Positions 6,026-15,700 of a stretch of 64,000 bases of DNA are shown here, in pieces. Numbering within the stretch: the first letter of the stretch is position 1; every line of letters begins with the position of its first letter. Made by a program: the position numbers and the translations under genes. The notes below the pieces were generated by a model. It searched no databases, was not told where the DNA came from, and saw only the letters and a list, made by a program, of their open reading frames with translations. Origin of the DNA: Thermophilibacter provencensis. Its GTDB lineage: Bacteria > Actinomycetota > Coriobacteriia > Coriobacteriales > Atopobiaceae. The stretch spans positions 62,001 through 126,000 of the forward strand of contig NZ_JAUDEA010000003.1 in the NCBI RefSeq assembly GCF_030372065.1. The letters run 5' to 3'.

Positions 6026-8458
6026 CTCCCAGGTGGGAGGGACGGGGGCGTTGGAGGTGGCCCAGGTGCCGAGGGCGGCGTTGGGGTCGGCGTCGAGCGT
6101 GAGCGGCGAGAAGGACCCCGCGTTGTAGCTGCGCAGCGCAGCGATGCCGATCATCGCCGCGTTGTCGCCGCAGGCACGCATGGGCGGCACGGTCACGCGC
6201 ACGCCGCGCTTCTCGAGCGCCCTCTTATACGCCGCGCGCAGGCCCGGGTTGGCCGCCACGCCGCCGCCGACGCAGAAGTCGGCCACGCCGGTCTCCTCCA
6301 CCGCGCTCACGGCCTTGGCGACCTGCACGTCGATGACCGCAGCCTCGAAGCTCGCCGCCAGGTCGGGCAGATTGATGGGACGGCCGGCGCGGTTCTCGCC
6401 CTCGATGTAGGTGATGACGGCGGTCTTGAGGCCGGAGAGGCTGAAGGAGTAGTCCCCGCTGTGCATCATCGCGCGGGGGAAGTGGATGGCCTTGGGGTTA
6501 CCCTGCGCGGAGAGCTTGGAGATCACGGGGCCGCCGGGATAGCCCAGGCCGAGCGCCTTGGCCACCTTGTCGAAGGCCTCGCCCACCGCGTCGTCGATCG
6601 TGGCGCCGAGAAGGACGTAGTCGCCCCAGGCGCGCACGTGGACGAGCATGGTGTTGCCGCCGGAGACGATGCTCGCCACGAAGGGCGGCTCGAGGTCAGG
6701 CGTCTCGAAGAGGTTGGCCATGAGGTGGCCCTCGAGGTGGTGCACGGCAATGAGCGGCAGGTCAGCGGCCGCGCAGAGACCCTTGGCAAAGGCGACGCCC
6801 ACCACGAGAGCGCCCACGAGGCCAGGTCCCGCAGTGACACCAACGGCGGCCAGGTCAGACGGCGCGAGCGTGTCCACGCCGAAGTGCTCGCCGGCGCGGG
6901 CGAGCGTCTCCTCGAAGACGCCCACGATGGCCTCGGTGTGCTTGCGGGAGGCAATTTCGGGCACCACGCCGCCAAAGCGCGCGTGGAAGTCGATCTGCGT
7001 GGCCACGACGCTCGCGCAGACGACGCCGTGGCTGTCCGTCACGGCCATGGCGGTCTCGTCGCAGGAGGACTCGATCGTGAGGATGAGCGGGCCGGCAGCC
7101 GCCAGCGCGGCCTCGGCCTCGGGCGTGCGCTCGCCGGGCACGATCGGCCACGGGCGGATGGAGGGCGCCGGCTCCGGGCGGCCGGTCGCAATCACGGCGT
7201 CCGCCGCGAGCGGCAGCGGGGCGCGCAGGATGAGGGCGTCGTGGCCGGCGCCGTAGTAGCCCGGGCGACGGCCCTCCTCCACGAGCCCGAGAGCGGCGTA
7301 GAGCGCGTGGGCGGGCTCGTTCTTCTCGTCAACCTCAAGGGAGACCGTCTGCGCGCCGAGCATCTGCGCGTCGTAGGCCACGCGGGCCACGAGGCGCGTG
7401 GCGATGCCCTCGCGCCGGCGCGCCGCGTCCACGACGACCTCCTCGACCTCGAAGTCCGCCCCGGCGAGCACGCCGCCCGCAAAGCCGATGACGGTCCCCT
7501 GGTCGTGCGCCACCCACCAGCTGCGGCCGGGCTGGGAGAGCTCCTCGTAGAACATCTTCTCCGTCCACGGCGTGTGCGCGGAGCCCTCGTAGGTGGCGGC
7601 CTCAAGCGCCGCCACGGCAGCGGTGTCGTTCATCGTCATGGGACGGAGCTGCAGGTGGATGCCCGCGAGCGCGTCATCGACGCCGGTGAGCTCGACGGAC
7701 GCCGGCTTCTTGAGGCCCAGTCGCACGCGCTCGGCCTCCTCGGCGTCGGAGAGGCGCGTGTAGATGGGGAGGACCAGCGCCGGGTCTCCGGGCTGCTCGC
7801 CAAAGACGCCGGCCTCGACGGCCGCGCGCAGGAGCCCCTCGCCCGTGGGGTACCACGCCTCCTCCGGGCAGAAGGACGAGAGGCCCGCGGCCTCAAAGCG
7901 CCCGCGGTACTTGGTCAGGCCGTTGCCCGTGAGCGTGAGCTCGGCCGCGTCGGCGCGCTCCGACCACGCGGCCACGCAGGCATCGGCCTTGAGGACGGTC
8001 TCGGCCGGGAAGGTGCGGTGCGCGCCAGCCTCGTCCAGTTCGTAGATGCCGGGGTAGACCTCGCCGCGCATGGCGTCGCCCGCCACGGCGAGAAGCCCGC
8101 GCGCGCCGGCCGCGTGGGCCGACCACGCCATCGCATCGAGCGCGGAGGTTCCGTAGAGCGGAAGCCCCGCGCCGCACGCGAGTCCCTTGGCCGTGGCGAT
8201 GCCGATGCGCACGCCCGTGAACGAGCCGGGGCCGCGCCCCACGAGCACGGCATCAAGCTGCGCCATCGTAAGGCTGGCGTCGGCGAGCGCCTGCTGCACC
8301 GTGGTCACGAGCTCCACGTTGGCCTGGCGGCGGCACAGGTGGTCGCGCGCGGCCAGCACCGTCACGGCACCGTCCGCGCCCACGCGCCCGACGGCGCACG
8401 CCAGCATGTCCGTGGACGTATCTACGGCAAGGATGATCTTCTCGGCAGCTTTGCTCAT
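6023..8458 (-). CDS. TsaB-RimI-TsaD fusion: tRNA t6A37 synthesis and ribosomal S18 N-acetylation
   Basis: One 811-residue polypeptide joins three normally separate proteins. Residues ~1-250 are TsaB (IILAVDTSTDMLACAVG, GRGPGSFTGVRIGIATAKGLA). Residues ~260-420 are a GNAT acetyltransferase of the RimI type (HLQLRPMTMNDTAAVAALE, VEEVVVDAARRREGIATRLV with the acetyl-CoA loop, LEVDEKNEPAHALYAALG). Residues ~450-811 are TsaD (LILTIESSCDETAMAV, the metal histidines in SRKHTEAIVG and LIAVHHLEGH, GGVAANPGLRA, CGDNAAMIG). TsaB and TsaD, together with TsaE (encoded at 22.5-23.0 kb) and TsaC, transfer threonylcarbamoyl to A37 of ANN-decoding tRNAs. RimI acetylates the S18 N-terminus. The ATG at 8456-8458 has GAGAAGG upstream. 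The stop comes from a repeat. Confidence 0.93.
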   Translation of the reverse strand: MSKAAEKIILAVDTSTDMLACAVGRVGADGAVTVLAARDHLCRRQANVELVTTVQQALADASLTMAQLDAVLVGRGPGSFTGVRIGIATAKGLACGAGLPLYGTSALDAMAWSAHAAGARGLLAVAGDAMRGEVYPGIYELDEAGAHRTFPAETVLKADACVAAWSERADAAELTLTGNGLTKYRGRFEAAGLSSFCPEEAWYPTGEGLLRAAVEAGVFGEQPGDPALVLPIYTRLSDAEEAERVRLGLKKPASVELTGVDDALAGIHLQLRPMTMNDTAAVAALEAATYEGSAHTPWTEKMFYEELSQPGRSWWVAHDQGTVIGFAGGVLAGADFEVEEVVVDAARRREGIATRLVARVAYDAQMLGAQTVSLEVDEKNEPAHALYAALGLVEEGRRPGYYGAGHDALILRAPLPLAADAVIATGRPEPAPSIRPWPIVPGERTPEAEAALAAAGPLILTIESSCDETAMAVTDSHGVVCASVVATQIDFHARFGGVVPEIASRKHTEAIVGVFEETLARAGEHFGVDTLAPSDLAAVGVTAGPGLVGALVVGVAFAKGLCAAADLPLIAVHHLEGHLMANLFETPDLEPPFVASIVSGGNTMLVHVRAWGDYVLLGATIDDAVGEAFDKVAKALGLGYPGGPVISKLSAQGNPKAIHFPRAMMHSGDYSFSLSGLKTAVITYIEGENRAGRPINLPDLAASFEAAVIDVQVAKAVSAVEETGVADFCVGGGVAANPGLRAAYKRALEKRGVRVTVPPMRACGDNAAMIGIAALRSYNAGSFSPLTLDADPNAALGTWATSNAPVPPTWE

Positions 8459-8536
8459 GGCGGCCCTTCTCGCTTGTGATGCAACCTTTTTAGTGTAGCG
8501 CTCGCGCGGCAAGAAGGGCACGCCACCGTAACAGCG

Positions 8537-8593
8537 TGACACTGGGCTCTGACGCCGCTGTCATGATGACAGTGGCGTCAGAGCCCAGCGTCA
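8537..8593. repeat. Family C palindromic repeat
   Basis: A 57-base imperfect palindrome centred on 8565. The arms contain GGGCTCTGACGCC and its complement, and the centre reads CTGTCATGATGACAG. It includes the TGA stop (8591-8593) of the esterase gene. Related copies lie at 16854-16889 and 28920-28948. Confidence 0.8.
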
Positions 8594-9433
8594 TGTCTCC
8601 TGGACAAAGCTGGCGGCCTCGGCGCAAATCTCGTCAAGCTGCTCGGCGCTAAAGCCGTGGCCCGCACCGCTCACAACGCTGAGCTCGGCGTTCTCGTACG
8701 TCTCGACGGCGCGCAGCGAATAGTCAAGCGGCACGATCTCGTCCTTGTCGCCGTGATAGATCTTCACCGGGCCCTTGTAGTCACCGATTGTGGCAAATGG
8801 GTCAAGGCCGAGAATGTCCTCGTAGTAGCGGCGCCCCACCGTCACGCCAAAGAGGCCCACAACCTCATCGCCGGGGATGGCGGAGGCGTCCGGAAAGCGC
8901 GCCCGCGCGTCATCCGGGATGCTGAGCGCCGGGTAAAACAGCACGAGGCCTGCCACGTCGTCCGGGCGGCGCGCGGCCACGAGGGCGGAGACGAGGCCGC
9001 CCTGGCTCTCCCCCATGAGATACAGCTTGCCCGCGCCCACATATCCCCCATCCAGCAGGCCGTCCATCACCGCCTCCAGGTCGTCGGCCTCGGTGAGCAC
9101 GGACATGTCCAGGATGCTGCCGTCGCTCTTGCTCCAGGACGAGCCGCCGCAGAAGTCAAAGACGTAGCTCGCCACGCCCGCCTCGGCAAGGCGGCGCGCA
9201 TATTCGGACGTGCCGTCGAGGGCCCCGCCAAACCCGTGCGAGATCACAACGAGCGGGGACCCCGCCCGCACCGGGGTTGGCCGGAAGAGCCTGCCGTAAA
9301 TGGTGGCGCCGTCGCGCTCAAAGGAGAGCTCCCTCACCCGATACGTTCCGGCGGGGGCAACGGAGCAGCATGCGAGGCAGCATGCCAGCACCAGCGGGGC
9401 CACAATGGCAACGATGTATTTGAGCCGCCTCAC
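8591..9433 (-). CDS. Alpha/beta-hydrolase lipoprotein (esterase/acyl-peptidase-like)
   Basis: About 280 residues. A signal sequence with a lipobox-like end (VLACCLACCS, cysteines near residues 20-24) points to a membrane-anchored, extracytoplasmic enzyme. The catalytic triad of an alpha/beta hydrolase is visible: the nucleophile elbow GESQGG, the aspartate in YHGDKDEIVP and the histidine in GAGHGF. The oxyanion strand is VVISHGFGGALDGTSEYARRLAEAG. The pattern is closest to cinnamoyl-ester/dienelactone-type hydrolases, but the substrate is unknown. I chose the GTG at 9431-9433 because GGGGAG lies five bases upstream; an in-frame TTG at 9452 is less likely. It lies downstream of the GH3 genes and may belong to the same carbohydrate-ester degradation region. 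Confidence 0.78.
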   Translation of the reverse strand: MRRLKYIVAIVAPLVLACCLACCSVAPAGTYRVRELSFERDGATIYGRLFRPTPVRAGSPLVVISHGFGGALDGTSEYARRLAEAGVASYVFDFCGGSSWSKSDGSILDMSVLTEADDLEAVMDGLLDGGYVGAGKLYLMGESQGGLVSALVAARRPDDVAGLVLFYPALSIPDDARARFPDASAIPGDEVVGLFGVTVGRRYYEDILGLDPFATIGDYKGPVKIYHGDKDEIVPLDYSLRAVETYENAELSVVSGAGHGFSAEQLDEICAEAASFVQET

Positions 9434-9527
9434 CGCACTCCCCTCTTGGGCCAAGACCTGCCGAGAAACACAGCCGACTGTACCACTTCAAGAAAACGGT
9501 GCCGAGAAAAACCGGGCGCCGCAAGCA

Positions 9528-9555
9528 AGGCGCCGGCCCAATCGGACCGGCGCCT
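9528..9555 (-). terminator. Hairpin terminator after the GH3 genes
   Basis: The perfect nine-base-pair stem AGGCGCCGG/CCGGCGCCT has a ten-base loop and sits 35 bases after the stop of the GH3 gene. A second GC-rich segment and GGTTTTTC follow on the minus strand, so it probably ends the GH3 operon transcript. Confidence 0.6.
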
Positions 9556-9562
9556 CAAAAAC

Positions 9563-9593
9563 CTGACAGTTTACCCTGTCACCTTTGTCATCA
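9563..9593. repeat. Family B repeat at the GH3 stop codon
   Basis: The unit contains CCCTGTCACCTTTGTCAT with a flanking CTGACAGTTTA half arm. The GH3 stop TGA (9591-9593) lies at its right edge. Family B copies also occur at 17673, 20686 (inside a larger palindrome), 22453, 36221 and 45274 (two in tandem). Confidence 0.75.
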
Positions 9594-12500
9594 CGAAGCC
9601 GTGCGGGACTTGAGGAAGCTGCGGGTGAGAAGGGCGCCCGTCACCACAAGGCCCACGGCGGCAACGCCGGTGATGCCCCAGCGGATGAGGTCGGCCTTCT
9701 GCATGCCGGCCACGCCGGAGGTGTAGTGGCTGCCGGGCATGGCGCCGTTCATGCAGTGCGTGTTGGCCATCACGTAGAGCAGGTGGTGCACGGCGTCGCG
9801 GGCGTAGTTGTAGGACACGGGGTCGTTCTCGTCAAAGGTCCAGGTGTCCGTGGGGTCGCTTGCGGTGAGCTTGGAGTCGGCGCCCGCCTGGATCATCTGG
9901 CCGGCGTTCATGAAGACGCCCGTGTCGGCGTTGTCCGTGATGATCCAGCCGTCAAAGCCCCACTCGTTGCGCACGATGCCGGTGATGAGGTCGTAGTCGC
10001 CGCCCACCCACGTGGCGCCAATGCGGTTGAAGGCGGTCATGAGGCCCTGGCACGCGGCAATCTGCGTGGTGGCAGCCTCGTAGGTGCCGTCGCCGTTGTC
10101 CTTGACGTAGTTGACGTCAACGTCGCCCACCTTCATGCAGAGCTCAAAGGGACGCAGGTAGATCTCGCGCGCGGACTGCTCGTTGAGCCACGTGGCCATG
10201 GAGTACTGGCCGGAGCGGTCGCCGCGGTGGTTCTCCTGGTCATTGAAGGCAAAGTGCTTGATCAGGGTGTAGACGCCCTTCTCGGCAGCGCCCTTGACCT
10301 CCTGGGAGGCCAGCGCGCCGGAGAGGAAGCCGTCCTCGGAGAAGTACTCGCCGGCGCGACCGGAGAAGGCCGTGCGGTTGATGTTCATGGCCGGGGCGTA
10401 CCAGCCGGTGGCGCCGCCGTAGAGGCTCTCGTCACCAATGCAGATGCCCAGCTCGTAGGCAAGCTCGACGTTCCAGGTCTGCGCCACCATGGCGGGGTTG
10501 CAGAAGGTCATGCCAATGCCGCCCCAGCTCCAGCCAGAGGTGGAGTCCGCGTCGGTACCCGCGGGCTTCTCGACGGAGGCAATGTAGTCGGTGCCGTAGC
10601 CGGCCTGGGTGATGAGGATGTCATAGTCCTCGGGGGTCAGCTGGTCAAGAAGGGCGTCCCACTGCGGGTCGTCGTACTCAAGACCGCGCATCTGGATGAG
10701 CGTGAGGCCGTTCTTGGCGCCGTACACGAGCTCGCCGTCCCAGGACTCAACGTTGGGGTTGCCGGAGTCGGTGGAGTCAAGCTCGGCGAGAAGATCGGCG
10801 GAGGCCGTCTTGCCGTAGGTGTAGCTCACGCCGTCCTCGCCGTTGATCTCGTTGCCCCAGGTGGAGACCTGCGAGGTGGGCTCGCCGTCGTGCGTGGGGA
10901 ACGTGCCCTCCCAGTCGGAGCGCGTGAGGTAGGTGAGCTCTCCCGCGGCGTCATCCAGGTGGTTGGTGACCTCCTCGCCCGTGAGCGTGTCCGTGGCGTA
11001 GGTGGTGGTGTCAACCTCGGTGTTGTCCGGCACATACTCGTTGACCAGGGCGGTGTTGCCCTCCACGGAGGCGCCCTTGGCGGCGAGCACGTTGTTCACG
11101 GCATCATGGGCGTTGCGCCCGGCGGTCACGTAGTAGGTGCCCGCGTCGAGGATCCACGTCTTGGCGCCCAGGTAGTCATAGGAGGCGAGCTGGTACTCGT
11201 CGAAGGAGATCTCCACCGTCTGGGACTCGCCGGGCTCGAGCAGGCCCGTCTTGGCAAAGCCCACGAGCACCACGGAGGCCTTCTCCACGCCGTTCTCGCG
11301 GTCGTAGTCCGTGTAGGGGGACTGCGCGTAGAGCTCGACGACGTCCTTGCCCGCCACGTCACCGGTGTTGGTCACCGTGACCGTGGCCGCGCACTCGTCG
11401 CCGGACCATGCGGTCGAGAAGTCCGACCACTCGAAGGTGGTGTAGGAGAGGCCGTAACCCAGCGGGTAGCAGACCTCGTCGTCGTAGTTGAACTCGCCGG
11501 CGTTGCCCTGGCCGAGCACGGCGTCCTCGTAGCGGGTCTCGTAGTAGCGATAGCCTACGTAGATGCCCTCCTCGTAGGAGACGTAGTTGTACTTGGTGAG
11601 CTCGCCGTTCTCGTCAAGGTACTGGTAGTCGCCAAAGTTCTGGGCGGCCGGGCTCTTGCTCGCGTCCGCGGCAAAGGTGTCCTTGGTGCGGCCGGAGGGG
11701 TTCACGGCACCCGTGAGCACGTTGCCCAGGGCGTTGATGCCGTAGGAGCCAAAGGACGGCGCGTACAGGACCGCCTTCACGTTGGGGAACCGCTCAAGCC
11801 AGTCGAGCTCCAACGCGTTGTTGGACGTGATGAGCAGGATGACGTTGTCAAAGTTGTCGTTCAGGTACTGCAGGATCTCAAGCTCGGTGCTGTCCGGCTC
11901 GAGGTAGCTCTTGGCCTGGTCCTCGGGGTTGTCCGCGTGGTTGTACATGGAGCGCGGCATGTCGCGGCCCTCGCCGGCAACGCGCTTCATCACAAAGACG
12001 GGCGTGGTGCCCTCGAGCGAGTCGAGCACGCCGGCCTCCTCCATCACGGAGAGCGGGCACTCGTTGATCGAGAAGTCCTCGTTGTCGCCGTAGCTCACAG
12101 ATCCCGGGCCCATCACATACTCGGAGCCCGCGCCAGAGGCGTAGAACTCGACGAGCTCCTGGTTGACCTTGAGGCCGGCCGCCTCCATCGCGGGCGTCAC
12201 GGCGTCGACGGTCTCGCCCTCAACGCCCATCGTGGACGCGAGGATGCCCGCCGAGCCGGCACCGAGCGAGCGTGCGTTGCCGCCCACAAAGGAGAGCGTC
12301 GTGCCCTCAGCCAGCGGAAGCGCGTTGTCCGCGTTCTCAAGAAGGACGATGCCCTCGCCGGCGATCTGCTCGTCGAGCGCGGCCTCGGCCTCGGCCAGCT
12401 CCTCGCGGGACTTGTGGTCGGCCTTGTTGTACTCGAGGTCAAGGCCCTCGGTCTTGGCCCCGGAGTTGTCCCAGCCCTGCTCGACGCCCAGGTAGGAGTT

Positions 12501-12638
12501 GATGACCTGCGTATAGTTGGGAAGGATCGCGTTAGCCGCAACGATGAGGGCGACAAACACCACGGCGAGCACCGCGCCGATCACGCGACCGACGATGCGG
12601 CCCGCGCCACCCTTCTTCTTTGGTTGCTTGTCTGACAT
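9591..12638 (-). CDS. Membrane-anchored GH3 beta-glycosidase with permuted domain order
   Basis: A 1015-residue glycoside hydrolase family 3 protein. A membrane helix near residues 15-37 and a second near 985-1007 suggest anchoring at both ends with an extracytoplasmic enzyme. The domains run in reversed order. First comes the alpha/beta sandwich domain (~90-410; GEGIVLLENADNALPLAEG, LGQGNAGEFNYDDEVCYPLGYGLSYTTFEW), then a fibronectin-III-like domain (~415-510). The (beta/alpha)8 domain comes last (~640-950), with FSGRAGEYFSEDGFLSG, LIKHFAFNDQE and the presumed nucleophile aspartate in GWIITDNAD near residue 900. Reversed GH3 enzymes are known from Butyrivibrio and Ruminococcus beta-glucosidases. 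It is the second gene of a GH3 pair. The likely substrate is a beta-linked glucoside or xyloside. Confidence 0.88.
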   Translation of the reverse strand: MSDKQPKKKGGAGRIVGRVIGAVLAVVFVALIVAANAILPNYTQVINSYLGVEQGWDNSGAKTEGLDLEYNKADHKSREELAEAEAALDEQIAGEGIVLLENADNALPLAEGTTLSFVGGNARSLGAGSAGILASTMGVEGETVDAVTPAMEAAGLKVNQELVEFYASGAGSEYVMGPGSVSYGDNEDFSINECPLSVMEEAGVLDSLEGTTPVFVMKRVAGEGRDMPRSMYNHADNPEDQAKSYLEPDSTELEILQYLNDNFDNVILLITSNNALELDWLERFPNVKAVLYAPSFGSYGINALGNVLTGAVNPSGRTKDTFAADASKSPAAQNFGDYQYLDENGELTKYNYVSYEEGIYVGYRYYETRYEDAVLGQGNAGEFNYDDEVCYPLGYGLSYTTFEWSDFSTAWSGDECAATVTVTNTGDVAGKDVVELYAQSPYTDYDRENGVEKASVVLVGFAKTGLLEPGESQTVEISFDEYQLASYDYLGAKTWILDAGTYYVTAGRNAHDAVNNVLAAKGASVEGNTALVNEYVPDNTEVDTTTYATDTLTGEEVTNHLDDAAGELTYLTRSDWEGTFPTHDGEPTSQVSTWGNEINGEDGVSYTYGKTASADLLAELDSTDSGNPNVESWDGELVYGAKNGLTLIQMRGLEYDDPQWDALLDQLTPEDYDILITQAGYGTDYIASVEKPAGTDADSTSGWSWGGIGMTFCNPAMVAQTWNVELAYELGICIGDESLYGGATGWYAPAMNINRTAFSGRAGEYFSEDGFLSGALASQEVKGAAEKGVYTLIKHFAFNDQENHRGDRSGQYSMATWLNEQSAREIYLRPFELCMKVGDVDVNYVKDNGDGTYEAATTQIAACQGLMTAFNRIGATWVGGDYDLITGIVRNEWGFDGWIITDNADTGVFMNAGQMIQAGADSKLTASDPTDTWTFDENDPVSYNYARDAVHHLLYVMANTHCMNGAMPGSHYTSGVAGMQKADLIRWGITGVAAVGLVVTGALLTRSFLKSRTAS

Positions 12639-12658
12639 GAGGTGTTTCTCCGTTCATG

Positions 12659-12701
12659 GGGCCGGGCGGGGGCGAGAAGAACCTCGCGCCCCGGCCCGGC
12701 C
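12659..12701 (-). other. Long GC-rich stem-loop between the two GH3 genes
   Basis: GGGCCGGGCGGGGGCGAG and a near-complement CTCGCGCCCCGGCCC fold around the loop AAGAAC, with a few bulges. It lies between the stop of the upstream GH3 gene and the ribosome site of the downstream one, and has no run of T. It could attenuate or process the operon mRNA. The 13-base motif GGCGAGAAGAACC (12671-12683) covers the top of the stem and the loop. Confidence 0.5.
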
Positions 12702-12716
12702 GCAAAGGCAGCGTGA

Positions 12717-15700
12717 CTAGAATACGGACTTGGGCTCGCCCGTCTCCTCCAGGGCAAACTCGGCGGAGCCGGTCTCCACGCTCACGGAGTCGTAGCTCGT
12801 GCCAAACTCCGCGTTGTAGGCCTCGACAAAGGCGGCGAGATCCAGCGTGTGAGTGAGCATCACGAGGAACATGCCGGAGCCGTAGCCCTGGTCGGGCTGG
12901 TTCCAGTCATAGTAGACGCCCTCCTGCGCATACGTCGCGCTCGTGCCGTCCTGCTCGATGGCAACCGTCTCGCCGGACTCGTTCTTGATGACGAGCGTGC
13001 CCTCGCCGGATCCGGAGCCCTCGACCTCCCAGGCGCCCATGCAGGCGTAGCCCTTGTAGTGGTCGACCTCAACGGTCCCGTCGGCGAGAAGGACCATGGG
13101 GATGCCGGCGTCCTGAATGTAAGAGTAGATGTAGTCGTCAAACGTGGTTGCTGTGGCAACAACCGTAACCGACCACGCCCCCTCTGCCGTAGCATCGTCG
13201 TAAGCGTTCGGCACGTACTCGGAGCCAGCGGGATAGACGGTGCCACCGATGCTCCACCCGTCAAAGGTCATGTGCTCAAGCTCGTACGGGCGGTCGGGTA
13301 GCGTGACGGTCTCGCCACGCTTGATCTCCAGGGCGCTCGGGTCGTTGCCGGTCGCGTCCTCGTTACCGGAGGCAAACGTGAGCTGGTAGCTCGGCTGGGT
13401 ACCAGCGTCAAAGCTCGTGCCGAAGCACGCGTTGTAGGCCGTGACCAGCTCGTACTTGGAGATCGTGTTGGGAGCCACGGAGCCGGAAACCGGCACGTCA
13501 AAGCTCAGGAGGGAGCCGTCATCGGAGACCTCAATCGCGTTGCCCTCGGAGTCGGTCAGCGTGAGGCCGCCGTCCTCGGCGTAGTCCCACGTGCCCGTGC
13601 CGCGCGAGGAGCCGAAGAAGCCGCTCTGCTCCGCCACGTAGGTCTTGTCGCCGTAGAAGGCGCACGGCGCGCCGATCGTCCCCTCCTCGGCCGTGGAGAC
13701 AATTGCGGTGACCAGCGGCTGGTTGCCGGTGAACACGTAGTCGTGCGTGAGGCCGTTCATGGCAAGCGAGTGAGCGTAGTTGTAGAGGGCGCGGTGCACG
13801 GCGCCAAAGAGCGCGTCCTGGATAACCGGGTCGTTCTTGTAGTCATCCTGAAGCAGAACGGCATGGCAGACCTTGCGCCCGTCGCTATCGCTCGTGGTGC
13901 CGAGCCAGACGTGCGTGCCGTTGAGCAGACCGTCGACGGAGTCCATCTGCGGCGCCTCAAACTGGTCGGTGATCGTGGTGCCCGTGTAGCCGAGCTCGCC
14001 CTCAAGCCAGTCGATGAGCAGCGCGTGGTTCTCGCCAGACCATTCCATGCCCAGACGGTGGAAGCCGCTCATGATGCCGTTGGCACCGCCCTCGACGACG
14101 GCCTTCTCAAACTGACGGAGGTAGATCTCGCGCAGCGTCTGCTCGTTTGCCCAGGACGGCACACCGTGGCGGTACTCCTCCTGGTCGTTTCCGGCGCAGT
14201 GCTTGGTGTAGACGAGCGCGCCCTTCTCGATGATGCCGCGGGTTTCCTCGGCGCAGGCGCGACCGCCCAGGTACGGGTCCTCGGAGTAGTACTCAAAGTT
14301 GCGGCCCGAGTACGGGGAGCGATGGGCGTTGCAGCTCCAGCCGTAAAGGGAGACGTTCTTGCTCTCCACTGTTGCGGAGTGCAGGAGGTTCTCGCCGGTG
14401 AGACGGCCGACCTCCTCGTGGACCTCGGTGCTGTAGGTGTTGGTGACGGTCTCCTTGGAGGGCCAGGTCACACCCGAGAGGCCAGACACGGTAAAGAGCG
14501 GGGTCCAGCCCTGCGAGCCGTTGCCGGCAACGGTCTCGGGCTTGCCAATCTTGACGATCTCGCTCTCCGGATCGTTGATGAAGTCCACCATCTCCTCGTA
14601 GGTGAGCTTGGAGACGAGGGTCTCCCAGTCGCCGTCGTCGTAGTCCTTCTCGCGCATGTCCACGAGGACGAGGTCGGAGTCCTTGCCAAACTCGTGAGTG
14701 GGCACGGAGCTCGCGTCGCCAGAACCGGCCTGATAGGAGATGGGCTTTGCCTTGTCGGCCACCTCGTCGGTATAGACCAGGTTGGCGGGCTTGGTCGGGA
14801 ACGTCGCCTCCCAATCGGAGCGGGAGAGCCAGGTGATGGCGTTCTTGTCGCTCATGAGCGGGTTCTTGTTCGGGTCGACGCCATCAAAGAGGTTGGTGAT
14901 GGCGTTGCCCGTGACCGCGGAGACCGCATACGTGGTGTCATCGAAGGTGCCGTTGTTCCAGACCCAGATGAGGGAGTCATCGCCATCGGCGGTCATGCCG
15001 TCCTCGGTGGTCATGCCCTTGGCGGCAAGCACGTTGTTGATGGCGTCGTGCGCGGAGGCGGCAACGGTGAAGTAGTAGTCGCCGTCGTCGAGGATGTAGG
15101 TCTTGGCCCTGTTGGCGTCATAGGCGGCGAGCTCGTGCTTGGAGACGGCGATGGTGAGCGTCTCGGAGGCGCCGGGCTCGAGCTCCTGGGTCTTCTCGTA
15201 GCCCTTGAGCTCGATGGAAGCCTTCTCGATGCCGTTCTCGACGTCGTAGTCGGTGTAGGGGGTCTGCACGTAGACACAGGCGGCGTGCTTGCCCGCAACC
15301 TTTCCGTCATTGGCGACGGTCACCGTGACGGTGAAGGCGTCGTCCGCCTCCTCGACGGCAAAGTCAGAGTACGAGAAGGTCGTGTAGGAGAGGCCCGCGC
15401 CAAACGGGTAGGCCACATAGGAGCTGTAGTCGAAGTCGCCGGCGTTGCCCTGGCCGAGCACCTTGTCCTCGTAGCGCGTCTCGGGATAGCGATAGCCCAG
15501 GTAAATGCCCTCGGCATAGACGTAATCATGGCGCCAGTGGTTGCCCTTGGTGTTGGAGGGGCGCCACTCGTCGTTTTCGCGCGAAACCTCGTCGAGCTTG
15601 CCGTCGGAGAGCTCGGAGAGGTCGGCGTCAACGCGGCCGAAGTTGGCCATGACGGGGTTCAGGCGGTTGTTCTTGTAGACGGTGTCAGAGAGGCGGCCAG

